Shown here: in pieces, positions 1-7,477 of the stretch
How positions within the stretch are numbered: position 1 is the stretch's first letter
Layout: the number at the start of each line of letters is the position of its first letter
Origin: Pediococcus acidilactici DSM 20284
GTDB lineage: Bacteria; Bacillota; Bacilli; Lactobacillales; Lactobacillaceae
NCBI RefSeq assembly: GCF_000146325.1
Contig: NZ_GL397067.1
Location: 3,747 to 67,746, forward strand
Length of the DNA: 64,000 nucleotides
Direction of reading: 5' to 3'
Program-made: the position numbers and the translations under genes
Notes under the pieces: generated by a model
Told to the model about the DNA's origin: nothing
What the model saw: the letters and a program-made list of their open reading frames with translations, nothing else
Database searches by the model: none

Positions 1-7
1 TAATTAT

Positions 8-80
8 GGAGGATTAGCTCAGTTGGGAGAGCATCTGCCTTACAAGCAGGAGGTCACAGGTTCGAGCCCTGTATCCTCCA
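8..80 (+). tRNA. tRNA-Val(TAC)
   Basis: Cloverleaf with a 7-bp acceptor stem (GGAGGAT/ATCCTCC), anticodon loop CTTACAA and discriminator A. No CCA is encoded. First gene of the cluster; rRNA genes probably lie just upstream of the window. Confidence 0.97.
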
Positions 81-87
81 TTATCTT

Positions 88-160
88 GAGCCGTTAGCTC
101 AGTTGGTAGAGCATCTGACTTTTAATCAGAGGGTCGACAGTTCGAGCCTGTCACGGCTCA
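88..160 (+). tRNA. tRNA-Lys(TTT)
   Basis: Acceptor GAGCCGT pairs with ACGGCTC. The anticodon loop holds TTT and the discriminator is A. Close to the Bacillus tRNA-Lys sequence as I remember it. No encoded CCA. Confidence 0.97.
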
Positions 161-216
161 TAGCACTAAAAGTGCTGTGACATATAATTGAATATATGGC
201 ATTATATAAAGGTAAT

Positions 217-289
217 GCCGACTTAGCTCAGTTGGCAGAGCATCTGTCTTGTAAACAGAGGGTCGGAGGTTCGAATCCTCTAGTCGGCA
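217..289 (+). tRNA. tRNA-Thr(TGT)
   Basis: Acceptor GCCGACT/AGTCGGC, anticodon TGT and discriminator A. It sits about 55 nt after tRNA-Lys; the spacer contains an AT-rich inverted repeat near 190-205. Confidence 0.97.
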
Positions 290-299
290 TATCGATCAT

Positions 300-371
300 G
301 CGGAAGTAGTTCAGTGGTAGAACATCACCTTGCCATGGTGGGGGTCGCGGGTTCGAATCCCGTCTTCCGCT
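300..371 (+). tRNA. tRNA-Gly(GCC)
   Basis: Acceptor GCGGAAG/CTTCCGC, anticodon GCC, discriminator T, as is usual for tRNA-Gly. No encoded CCA. Confidence 0.97.
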
Positions 372-402
372 TCGTAGTAAGTATTTACTACTTTTATAAA
401 AT

Positions 403-488
403 GCCGGGGTGGCGGAATTGGCAGACGCACAGGACTTAAAATCCTGCGGTCAGTGATGACCGTACCGGTTCGATCCCGGTCCTCGGCA
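403..488 (+). tRNA. tRNA-Leu(TAA)
   Basis: Class II tRNA of 86 nt with a long variable arm (GTCAGTGATGAC region), anticodon TAA and acceptor GCCGGGG/CCTCGGC containing one G-T pair. Confidence 0.96.
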
Positions 489-496
489 TTTGTATT

Positions 497-570
497 GCAC
501 CCATAGCGCAACTGGATAGAGTGTCTGACTACGAATCAGAAGGTTGTAGGTTCGACTCCTACTGGGTGCA
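497..570 (+). tRNA. tRNA-Arg(ACG)
   Basis: Acceptor GCACCCA/TGGGTGC and anticodon ACG, whose A34 is normally deaminated to inosine. Discriminator A; no encoded CCA. Confidence 0.97.
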
Positions 571-580
571 TTGTTTTAAA

Positions 581-654
581 CGGGAAGTAGCTCAGCTTGG
601 TAGAGCACCTGGTTTGGGACCAGGGGGTCGCAGGTTCGAATCCTGTCTTCCCGA
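581..654 (+). tRNA. tRNA-Pro(TGG)
   Basis: Acceptor CGGGAAG/CTTCCCG, anticodon TGG and discriminator A. Confidence 0.97.
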
Positions 655-689
655 TTAAATGTTGATAAACATTTATTAATTAAATAGAT

Positions 690-763
690 CGCGGTGTAGC
701 TCAGCTGGCTAGAGCGTCCGGTTCATACCCGGGAGGTCGGGGGTTCGATCCCCTCCGCCGCGA
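690..763 (+). tRNA. tRNA-Met(CAT), elongator
   Basis: Acceptor CGCGGTG/CGCCGCG and anticodon CAT. Body sequence and position (after Pro, before Ile-CAT) match the elongator tRNA-Met of the Bacillus trnB cluster as I recall it. It lacks the initiator-type unpaired first base pair. Confidence 0.9.
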
Positions 764-783
764 TAGGGTTAATATACGAACTT

Positions 784-857
784 GGACCTTTAGCTCAGTT
801 GGTTAGAGCAAACGGCTCATAACCGTTCGGTCGTAGGTTCGAGTCCTACAAGGTCCA
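784..857 (+). tRNA. tRNA-Ile2(CAT), probable lysidine-modified
   Basis: Acceptor GGACCTT/AAGGTCC with anticodon CAT. The body and the position next to elongator Met match the Firmicutes tRNA-Ile2, whose C34 is modified by TilS to read ATA codons. A Met identity cannot be fully excluded by eye. Confidence 0.85.
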
Positions 858-904
858 TCTAGCATTTTTGTTAGTAAGGGCAGTGAAACGTATATTTGTA
901 TTAT

Positions 905-994
905 GGAGGATTACCCAAGTCTGGCTGAAGGGAACGGTCTTGAAAACCGTCAGGTGGGTCAAACCACGCGAGAGTTCGAATCTCTCATCCTCCT
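905..994 (+). tRNA. tRNA-Ser(TGA)
   Basis: Class II tRNA of 90 nt, acceptor GGAGGAT/ATCCTCC, anticodon TGA and long variable arm. The base at the discriminator position is T, whereas the Ser(GCT) gene at 1412 has G. Confidence 0.95.
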
Positions 995-1004
995 TTTTAA
1001 TTAT

Positions 1005-1078
<74 letters not shown>

Positions 1079-1082
1079 TTAT

Positions 1083-1156
1083 GGTCCTATGGTCTAGTTG
1101 GTTAGGACGCCTGCCTGTCACGCAGGAGATCACGAGTTCGAGTCTCGTTAGGACCG
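1083..1156 (+). tRNA. tRNA-Asp(GTC), copy 1
   Basis: Acceptor GGTCCTA/TAGGACC, anticodon GTC and discriminator G, a known AspRS identity element. Identical to the copy at 1700-1773. Confidence 0.97.
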
Positions 1157-1160
1157 TAAT

Positions 1161-1233
1161 GGCTCGGTAGCTCAGTCGGTAGAGCAATGGATTGAAGCTC
1201 CATGTGTCGGCAGTTCGATTCTGTCCCGCGCCA
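1161..1233 (+). tRNA. tRNA-Phe(GAA), acceptor mismatch
   Basis: Anticodon GAA and discriminator A. The 5' acceptor strand GGCTCGG against the 3' strand CCGCGCC leaves a T-C mismatch at the 4-69 pair. Base 37 is G rather than the usual A. Confidence 0.92.
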
Positions 1234-1255
1234 TTGAAAATTTAATAATTATTTT

Positions 1256-1326
1256 GCGGGTGTAGTTTAGTGGTAAAACCACAGCCTTCCAAGCTGTTGT
1301 CGCGAGTTCGATTCTCGTCACCCGCT
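1256..1326 (+). tRNA. tRNA-Gly(TCC)
   Basis: 71 nt, acceptor GCGGGTG/CACCCGC, anticodon TCC and discriminator T. Confidence 0.96.
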
Positions 1327-1334
1327 TTAAGTAT

Positions 1335-1408
<74 letters not shown>

Positions 1409-1411
1409 TTT

Positions 1412-1499
1412 GGAGAAGTACTCAAGTGGCTGAAGAGGCGCCCCTGCTAAGGGTGTAGGTCGCGCAAGCGGCGCGAGGGTTCGAATCCCTCCTTCTCCG
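1412..1499 (+). tRNA. tRNA-Ser(GCT)
   Basis: Class II tRNA of 88 nt, acceptor GGAGAAG/CTTCTCC, anticodon GCT, GC-rich variable arm and discriminator G. Confidence 0.96.
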
Positions 1500-1519
1500 T
1501 TAGTTCTTATTATAAGTAT

Positions 1520-1591
1520 GACCCGTTGGTCAAGTGGTTAAGACACTGCCCTTTCACGGCAGTAACATGGGTTCGAATCCCGTACGGGTCA
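1520..1591 (+). tRNA. tRNA-Glu(TTC)
   Basis: Acceptor GACCCGT/ACGGGTC, anticodon TTC and discriminator A. Confidence 0.96.
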
Positions 1592-1619
1592 TTTTTTGTC
1601 ATATTTATATTAATATTAT

Positions 1620-1693
<74 letters not shown>

Positions 1694-1699
1694 TTAATT

Positions 1700-1773
1700 G
1701 GTCCTATGGTCTAGTTGGTTAGGACGCCTGCCTGTCACGCAGGAGATCACGAGTTCGAGTCTCGTTAGGACCG
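1700..1773 (+). tRNA. tRNA-Asp(GTC), copy 2
   Basis: Same sequence as 1083-1156. Last gene of the cluster, followed about 25 nt later by a terminator. Confidence 0.97.
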
Positions 1774-1798
1774 TCTTTGAAAGAGACTTAAGAAAATG

Positions 1799-1828
1799 CC
1801 ATTCGTTTATTAAACGGATGGTTTTTTT
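1799..1828 (+). terminator. Terminator of the tRNA cluster
   Basis: Hairpin CCATTCGTTT/AAACGGATGG (10 bp, one T-G pair) followed by seven T. Correctly placed to end the rRNA/tRNA transcript. Confidence 0.88.
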
Positions 1829-2011
1829 GTATTGTAGAAAAGTTCCAAGTGAGATATGGAAGAACCAGGTAAGCTGTCTAAATTGGCAAAACTAGGATTA
1901 ATAATCGAAAACACGGCGATTAATCCTAGTTGCTTTACTATATCTATCGATTGCACGTTGCAATACTTTATATAGGAAGGTGAGCCTTTCACATAAGCAA
2001 GATATTTTAAA

Positions 2012-2053
2012 CAATAAAAAACCATTAGCAACCAGAATACTGATTACTAATGG
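2012..2053 (-). terminator. Terminator of the membrane-protein gene
   Basis: Read on the minus strand, CCATTAG/CTAATGG forms a 7-bp stem followed by a run of six T. It lies just downstream of the stop at 2062. About 180 nt between this and the tRNA terminator show no gene. Confidence 0.7.
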
Positions 2054-2061
2054 CTAATTAA

Positions 2062-2793
2062 TTAATGACCGGCTGTAAATAAAAAGGTGACACAGATTAA
2101 AATGATTAAAACTAGCAAAATAAAATTGCGGGGAAGCTTAACCCGGGGAAGATACCAACCCAATATGCCAATCATTGGGTAAAGTACTGCGCTCCATTGT
2201 TTAAATAGTACAAAGCTGAAAATGGTGATGACCACCAATAGCCCAATTTCTAGATAGATAAACTGTTCGGGATGCGCCACGAAAACGGAGAATAGAATCA
2301 TCAAAAAAACTAAGCACAATAATAAGCAAGTCTTCAAAAACATGCTGCTAACAAATGCGTTACGAATATAGAAAAAGGCAATCGGACTTAAAACGCTAAT
2401 GCTAAACGCAAAACTAATTAGTCCTACGCCGTTTTTGCCTTGAAAAGGTAAAAAAACGGAGATAAACGGTACCAAAGTTAGCAACCCTAGAAGAGAAACG
2501 TAACGCTCCTTACTGACTAATAAAATGATAAAGAACGCAACTGGAATTACGGCCAGTGGAGCAATTAGTCGCAAATTGGTTTTATTCGTTAATTGGTCAA
2601 AAGTAATGAAATTAGCCATAAAGCTTGCTAAGAAAAAGATGATTTGGACCGTTAAATTATGTTTGAAAGGCTCCGAACTAAAGTGACTGCTAAAATACCA
2701 AACGGTGCTAGTTAGGATAACCGCCAAAATCGCTGGTAAATAGCTTTTCCGGTCAACGTGATAATTAATTTTAGGTATTTTTATCTTATCCAT
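2062..2793 (-). CDS. Polytopic membrane protein of unknown function
   Basis: I do not recognise this 243-residue protein. It is mostly hydrophobic, with a short basic N-terminus (MDKIKIPK) and about eight or nine predicted membrane segments separated by very short loops. There is no obvious catalytic or nucleotide-binding motif, and the residual charge is concentrated near residues 60-70 and in the short linkers. I chose the ATG at 2793 because AAGGAG lies 6 nt upstream; an earlier in-frame start would add about 19 residues without a ribosome site. It is transcribed divergently from metK and ends in its own terminator, so it is probably monocistronic. A permease-like or structural role is only a guess. 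Confidence 0.8.
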   Translation of the reverse strand: MDKIKIPKINYHVDRKSYLPAILAVILTSTVWYFSSHFSSEPFKHNLTVQIIFFLASFMANFITFDQLTNKTNLRLIAPLAVIPVAFFIILLVSKERYVSLLGLLTLVPFISVFLPFQGKNGVGLISFAFSISVLSPIAFFYIRNAFVSSMFLKTCLLLCLVFLMILFSVFVAHPEQFIYLEIGLLVVITIFSFVLFKQWSAVLYPMIGILGWYLPRVKLPRNFILLVLIILICVTFLFTAGH

Positions 2794-2900
2794 GAAAAAC
2801 TCCTTATCTTCTCTGTGTTCAATCGTATCCAAAACTAGATGAAGCGTCAACCTAACTTTAAAAGAAAGAACGATTATGCTAAACTTAATAAGTTACTAGT

Positions 2901-2961
2901 GTTCCCGATAGGATTCGATATCCAAAAGATCCTTGTAACCGAAATTAATTTAGGGGGAATT
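2901..2961 (+). promoter_or_regulatory. SMK-box (SAM-III) riboswitch upstream of metK
   Basis: The leader holds GTTCCCGATAGG, then GATCCTTGTAACCGA, then AGGGGGAA just before the metK start. This matches the SMK-box layout known from Enterococcus and Lactobacillales metK leaders. The GTTCCC strand can pair with GGGGGAA, which contains the Shine-Dalgarno sequence, so SAM binding would block translation. A possible -10 (TATGCT) is at 2875-2880. Confidence 0.9.
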
Positions 2962-2964
2962 AAC

Positions 2965-4155
2965 ATGTCAGAAAGACATTTATTTACTTCAGAATCCGTT
3001 TCTGAAGGACATCCAGATAAAATTGCGGATCAAATTAGTGATGCAATTTTAGACGAACTATTGAAAAATGATCCAGATGCTCGGGTTGCTTGTGAAACGA
3101 CCGTAACCACGGGTTTGGTAGTGGTGGTTGGTGAAATCTCCACGACTGCTTACATTGATATCCAAAAGGTCGTTCGGAAAACGATTAAGGACATTGGCTA
3201 CGTTGGTGGCGAATATGGCTTTGACGGCGAAAACTGTGCGGTAATCGTTGCCATTGATGAACAATCGCCAGATATTGCCCAAGGGGTGGACGATTCGCTT
3301 GAAACACGCGAAGGACACGAAGACCGGCTTAACCGGATTGGTGCCGGTGACCAAGGACTCATGTTTGGTTACGCTACTGACGAAACTAAGGAATTAATGC
3401 CGTTGCCAATCATGCTTAGCCATCATTTGATGCAACGGATTGCTAAGTTACGTAAAGAACAGGTCATTAGTTATCTTCGTCCCGATGCCAAGGCCGAAGT
3501 TACCGTTGAATACGACGACAATGATCAACCAGTGCGGGTTGACACGGTCGTGTTAAGTACCCAACACGATCCTGACGTAACTTTAGAGCAAATTCGCAAA
3601 GACGTTATCGAAAAAGTTATTAAGGAAGTTATTCCAGCTGAACTGCTCGATGAAAAGACTAACTTCTACATTAACCCTACCGGTCGCTTCGTAATTGGTG
3701 GTCCCCAAGGAGACGCAGGATTAACCGGTCGTAAAATCATCGTTGATACCTATGGTGGGGCAGCTCACCATGGCGGGGGCGCTTTCTCTGGAAAGGACGC
3801 AACCAAGGTAGACCGTTCTGCAAGTTACGCTGCTCGTTACATTGCTAAAAATATTGTGGCAGCTGGCTTAGCTAAGAAGGCGGAAGTTCAAATTGCTTAC
3901 GCCATCGGGGTTGCTGAACCTGTTTCAGTAATGGTGGACACGTTTGGAACTGGTAAAGTTTCTGAAGAAGCCCTTACTAAGGCAGTACGGCAAATCTTCG
4001 ACCTTCGTCCAGCCGGCATTATTGAAATGCTTGACTTAAAACGGCCAATTTACAAACAAACGGCTGCTTACGGTCATTTTGGGCGGACCGACGTGGATCT
4101 TCCATGGGAAAAGACTGATAAGGTTGCTGAGTTAAAAGCATTTTTCCAAAAATAA
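2965..4155 (+). CDS. metK: S-adenosylmethionine synthetase
   Basis: Makes S-adenosylmethionine from methionine and ATP in the cytoplasm. At 396 residues it is full length for the family. Signatures visible are [14 protein letters not shown] near the N-terminus (catalytic His), [12 protein letters not shown] near residue 120 (nucleotide binding) and GGGAFSGKD near residue 265 (phosphate-binding loop). The start at 2965 ([10 protein letters not shown]) follows the GGGGG Shine-Dalgarno of the SMK box; an upstream in-frame ATG would run the reading frame through the riboswitch and is rejected. It is followed by a terminator and is probably monocistronic, controlled at translation by SAM. Confidence 0.98.
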   Translation: MSERHLFTSESVSEGHPDKIADQISDAILDELLKNDPDARVACETTVTTGLVVVVGEISTTAYIDIQKVVRKTIKDIGYVGGEYGFDGENCAVIVAIDEQSPDIAQGVDDSLETREGHEDRLNRIGAGDQGLMFGYATDETKELMPLPIMLSHHLMQRIAKLRKEQVISYLRPDAKAEVTVEYDDNDQPVRVDTVVLSTQHDPDVTLEQIRKDVIEKVIKEVIPAELLDEKTNFYINPTGRFVIGGPQGDAGLTGRKIIVDTYGGAAHHGGGAFSGKDATKVDRSASYAARYIAKNIVAAGLAKKAEVQIAYAIGVAEPVSVMVDTFGTGKVSEEALTKAVRQIFDLRPAGIIEMLDLKRPIYKQTAAYGHFGRTDVDLPWEKTDKVAELKAFFQK

Positions 4156-4254
4156 ATCAATAATTTAAACGGGAAAAAACCCGGTGCATCACGGACTTTA
4201 AAATGGCGTTTCTTTAAAGTAATCGTTTAAAAGGGTGCACAAAAATTTGTGGAG

Positions 4255-4284
4255 AGGCTGGGAATTTTTCCCAGCCTTGTTTTA
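4255..4284 (+). terminator. Terminator after metK
   Basis: AGGCTGGGA/TCCCAGCCT hairpin with a short TTTT loop, then TGTTTTAT. It lies between the metK stop and the MFS gene. Confidence 0.85.
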
Positions 4285-4330
4285 TATTATTACTGTAAAT
4301 AAAAATGAACATTTTAAACGTGAGGTTATG

Positions 4331-5800
4331 ATGAAGAAAAAGCAAACAAATGTTGCGTTGGTCACGGTTGCGATTTTTGTTGCCACCTTTATGTCGGCAA
4401 TTGAAGGAACGATCGTTTCAACCGCGATGCCAACCATTGTGGGGGACTTGCACGGAGTTAATTTGATGAATTGGGTAATTTCAATCTTCTTATTGACGAA
4501 CGCAATTTTTACCCCCATCTACGGGAAATTATCTGATATTTTTGGACGCAAACGCGTTTTTATAATTGGGATTATCATTTTTTTGATCGGTTCAATGTTA
4601 AGTGGGTTAGCTCACTCGATGACTACGTTAATTATTTGGCGTGCTTTACAGGGAATTGGGGCTGGTTCAATCATGCCAGTTTCCAACACGATTATCGCGG
4701 ATATTTATTCTTTGGAAAAGCGCGCGAAGGTAATGGGACTTAACGGTTCTGCTTGGGGAATTGCCTCAATCATTGCTCCGCTATTAGGGGGCTTTATCGT
4801 TGATAACCTTAGTTGGCACTGGATTTTCTTTATTAACGTGCCAATTGGGATTATTACAATTATCCTAATCCAGCTTTACCTGAAAGAAGAAGTTAGCGTT
4901 CACCGCAAAAAGATCGACTATTGGGGCAGCGTATGGCTAATGTTGTCACTATTGGGCTTAATGTACGGCTTCCAGTTGTTAGGAGAAAGCACCGCTTCTA
5001 AATTAATTTTGGGATTGTCATTTATCATCTTCGTGGTGGCCGGCGCGCTCTTTATTCGGCAGGAACGACGTGCGGAAGATCCGATTATTTTCCTCGACTT
5101 GTTCAACGACCGGACGTTTGTTATTCAAAACGTTGCGACCATGCTAGTATCGGGATTGTTGATCGGATTTGAAGTCTATTTACCAACTTGGACGCAGGGA
5201 ATTTTGGGATTACCCGCTTCGTTAGCTGGATTTGCGGTAACGCCTAGCTCCGTGTTATGGATCTTTGGTTCCTTTTTAGCTGGCAAGATGCTAGTTAAAC
5301 TAAAGGCCAACCAAATTTTGCGAATCAGCTTAACTATCTTAGCAATCGGAAGCTTCTTATTAGCAGTAATTCCTGCTTCAACACCGTTCGTCGCCTTCTT
5401 CTTTATCGCAGCCATTTTAGGAGTAGGGTTTGGGATTACGATTACATCGACTTTGGTAATCTCCCAGCAACTAGTTTCGAAGGATCGAATCGGGGTGGCG
5501 ACCTCGTTTAATACCTTGGCAAAAACGTTGGGTCAGACCATCATGATGTCCGTATTTGGCATCATTATGAACGGCACGATCAACATGGGCATTGCCCACC
5601 ATCCTCGGATTAACATGACGATGATGAATCAGGTAATTAATCCACAAACTGCTAAACAGCTACCGGCTAATTTATTACCGACGTTGCGCGACATTTTATA
5701 CAGCGCGTTACACAACATTTACATTTGCGGTTTCATTTTGATTATTGTTGCAATCGTAATTAATGCGTTTAGTCGGCCGCGTACGCAAAAAAATAAATAA
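4331..5800 (+). CDS. MFS multidrug exporter, DHA2 (14-TM) family
   Basis: A 489-residue drug:H+ antiporter-like protein of the inner membrane. The first membrane segment carries IEGTIVSTAMPTI, the motif typical of EmrB/QacA-type 14-helix exporters. YGKLSDIFGRKRVF is the conserved loop 2-3 motif of the major facilitator superfamily. Many glycine-rich hydrophobic segments follow, ending in a basic tail. GAGG lies 5 nt before the ATG at 4331; the ATG at 4328 is too close to it. The substrate cannot be read from sequence. It has its own terminators on both sides and no adjacent regulator. Confidence 0.88.
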   Translation: MKKKQTNVALVTVAIFVATFMSAIEGTIVSTAMPTIVGDLHGVNLMNWVISIFLLTNAIFTPIYGKLSDIFGRKRVFIIGIIIFLIGSMLSGLAHSMTTLIIWRALQGIGAGSIMPVSNTIIADIYSLEKRAKVMGLNGSAWGIASIIAPLLGGFIVDNLSWHWIFFINVPIGIITIILIQLYLKEEVSVHRKKIDYWGSVWLMLSLLGLMYGFQLLGESTASKLILGLSFIIFVVAGALFIRQERRAEDPIIFLDLFNDRTFVIQNVATMLVSGLLIGFEVYLPTWTQGILGLPASLAGFAVTPSSVLWIFGSFLAGKMLVKLKANQILRISLTILAIGSFLLAVIPASTPFVAFFFIAAILGVGFGITITSTLVISQQLVSKDRIGVATSFNTLAKTLGQTIMMSVFGIIMNGTINMGIAHHPRINMTMMNQVINPQTAKQLPANLLPTLRDILYSALHNIYICGFILIIVAIVINAFSRPRTQKNK

Positions 5801-5801
5801 C

Positions 5802-5870
5802 AAAAATGGGAAAGTACTCCACTTCTAGCAACGATATTAAAGTTGCAGAAGGGATGCTTTCCCATTTTTA
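5802..5870. terminator. Long bidirectional terminator hairpin
   Basis: AAAAATGGGAAAG pairs with CTTTCCCATTTTT, and an inner CTTCT/GCAAC pairs with GTTGC/AGAAG. A-tract and T-tract flank it, so it can serve the MFS gene on plus and mnmM on minus. Confidence 0.85.
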
Positions 5871-5879
5871 TATAAAGAA

Positions 5880-6443
5880 TTATTTTCGTCGTTCAATTGC
5901 CAATAGGATTGGCGGTTGATGGACTTGGTTAATGAATTCGTAGCGTAAACAGGTAAATTGGTGTTGATCTAAATTTGCAGTAAACTCAAGCAATTTAGCT
6001 AATTCAGCGGCACCTCCGGGATGGCCGTAATAACAAACTAGAACGACCCGACCGCCAACCTTTAATAGTTGCAGGCATTGTTGTACTGCCGCAATGGTAG
6101 AAGCCGAATGGGTGATGATTTGCTTGTCACCACCAGGCAGGTAGCCGAGGTTAAAAACGGCACCGGAAATCGGGGTATCCACGTATTGTGTCAATTGGTC
6201 GTGACTGTCTTGGATTAGTTGCACGTGTTGGTGATCAGGCAACTGCTTTTCTAACCGTGCTTCCGTCGCGGATAGGGCCGCTGCTTGGATGTCAAAACTG
6301 AACACTTGTCCTTGTGATTGTACTAAATTGGCCAAGAAAAGGGTGTCGTGACCGTTGCCCATGGTTGCGTCAACAACGTGGTCACCAGGTTGTACGACCT
6401 CTGCCAACAACCGGTGGCTGTACTGCATTGCGTTATCAAGCAT
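5880..6443 (-). CDS. mnmM: tRNA mnm5s2U34 methyltransferase (YtqB/MnmM family)
   Basis: A 187-residue class I SAM-dependent methyltransferase. The SAM-binding loop reads VVDATMGNGHDTLFLA near residues 23-38, followed by an acidic strand (FSFDIQ), NLGYLPGGDK near residue 105 and VLVCYYGHPGG further on, the pattern of the YtqB family. The Bacillus member was reported to methylate the wobble uridine of tRNA as MnmM; the older annotation is rRNA methylase. The gene overlaps the end of the upstream PAP2 gene by 8 nt, so the two are translationally coupled. Function is by family resemblance, not demonstrated here. Confidence 0.88.
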   Translation of the reverse strand: MLDNAMQYSHRLLAEVVQPGDHVVDATMGNGHDTLFLANLVQSQGQVFSFDIQAAALSATEARLEKQLPDHQHVQLIQDSHDQLTQYVDTPISGAVFNLGYLPGGDKQIITHSASTIAAVQQCLQLLKVGGRVVLVCYYGHPGGAAELAKLLEFTANLDQHQFTCLRYEFINQVHQPPILLAIERRK

Positions 6444-7071
6444 GTTGGGATTCCTTCTTTCGATAAAATATCCAGTGGGTGGTTTGCAAGATTACCAAAC
6501 CCAGTAGTAGTCCAGCCGTAACGTCGCTGGGATAATGGACGTTTAGGTAGACGCGTGATAATCCCAGAAGGAGCATCAGGATTATGCAAGTTAAGATCCA
6601 GCTAATCCGCCATTTAGGGGAGCAGACCGTTTGGGTAGTGATGAAAATTAAACTGCCAAATAGCAGCATTGCCGCCACTGAATGCCCGCTGGGAAAACTG
6701 TACCCCCCAATCGTGATTAAACGAAAATGTGGGCGGGGACGCTGAATCCAAAGTTTAATCAGGTGGTTGATCGCGTTGCCGAGCACCACGTTTGCAAGGA
6801 AGAAGGCGGCTAAGCGGTCGAATCCTCGCCATAGCAGCATTCCTAAGATCACGATGCTGATAAAAATGAAGGGTTTTGCGTTCCCCAATTGGGTATAAAT
6901 TTTGACCAGCGGGGTTAGCCCCGGACTTTGCCAGCCGTGAATGATTTTTTGTAGATAACGGTCGTATGTATGTACCCAATTCCAACGGTTGCTGACCGAG
7001 ATAACTAAGGTCAGCAGACCTAGCAGGGGTAACCAGTTTAAAATTAACCAACCAAACTTTTTAAATCGCAT
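6436..7071 (-). CDS. PAP2-family membrane phosphatase
   Basis: A 211-residue integral membrane phosphatase. All three motifs of the PAP2 acid-phosphatase site are present: KLWIQRPRP (motif 1), SFPSGHS (motif 2, catalytic His) and SRVYLNVHYPSD (motif 3, second His and Asp). About six membrane segments surround them, starting with a hydrophobic stretch after the basic MRFKKFG. Family members hydrolyse lipid phosphates such as undecaprenyl pyrophosphate or phosphatidylglycerophosphate; which one applies here is not clear. The ATG at 7071 has AAGGAG 6 nt upstream. Co-transcribed with mnmM. Confidence 0.9.
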   Translation of the reverse strand: MRFKKFGWLILNWLPLLGLLTLVISVSNRWNWVHTYDRYLQKIIHGWQSPGLTPLVKIYTQLGNAKPFIFISIVILGMLLWRGFDRLAAFFLANVVLGNAINHLIKLWIQRPRPHFRLITIGGYSFPSGHSVAAMLLFGSLIFITTQTVCSPKWRISWILTCIILMLLLGLSRVYLNVHYPSDVTAGLLLGLVILQTTHWIFYRKKESQHA

Positions 7072-7114
7072 TTCATTCTCCTTTAGCAATTAAGATTAAT
7101 TTTACCATATCTAG

Positions 7115-7143
7115 TTGTAATCGTTGGTAGTTACTGTTATGAT
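7115..7143 (+). promoter_or_regulatory. Promoter of the leuS T-box transcript
   Basis: TTGTAA at 7115-7120 and TATGAT at 7138-7143 with a 17-nt spacer, about 25 nt before the T-box leader. Confidence 0.75.
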
Positions 7144-7170
7144 AATGCTATCTAAATATTACTGGTTAAA

Positions 7171-7386
7171 GAAGTAGTAACTAAAAGATTACTGTCAGAG
7201 AACGGATGGTTGGTGTGAATCCGGAGTAACTTTTAGTGAACTCGTCTTTGTAAATCTGTCCTTGAACTTTAAGTAGGGGATGGCGTGTTCCGCGTTATGG
7301 ATTTGAGTGTGCGTTAGCAAAACTAGGTGGTACCGCGGAAATTTTCGTCCTAAAGATTCTTTTTGAGAGTCTTTAGGCTTTTTTAT
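7171..7386 (+). promoter_or_regulatory. T-box riboswitch, leucine-specific, upstream of leuS
   Basis: The T-box core AGGTGGTACCGCG lies at 7325-7337, with TGGT in the bulge able to pair with the ACCA end of uncharged tRNA-Leu. Stem I ends in GAAC and a CTC triplet at 7241-7243, the likely leucine specifier. A terminator hairpin CCTAAAGA.../...TCTTTAGG with a T tract lies at 7349-7386. Uncharged tRNA-Leu would stabilise the antiterminator. The remaining 90 nt to leuS hold only the ribosome site. Confidence 0.95.
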
Positions 7387-7477
7387 TTTAAAAAATTCGC
7401 CAATTCATCTAGCAATGGCTACCAAGCACGGTTAAATTAATCCGGAAGCAACCAGTAAATAATTAATGGAGGAAAAT

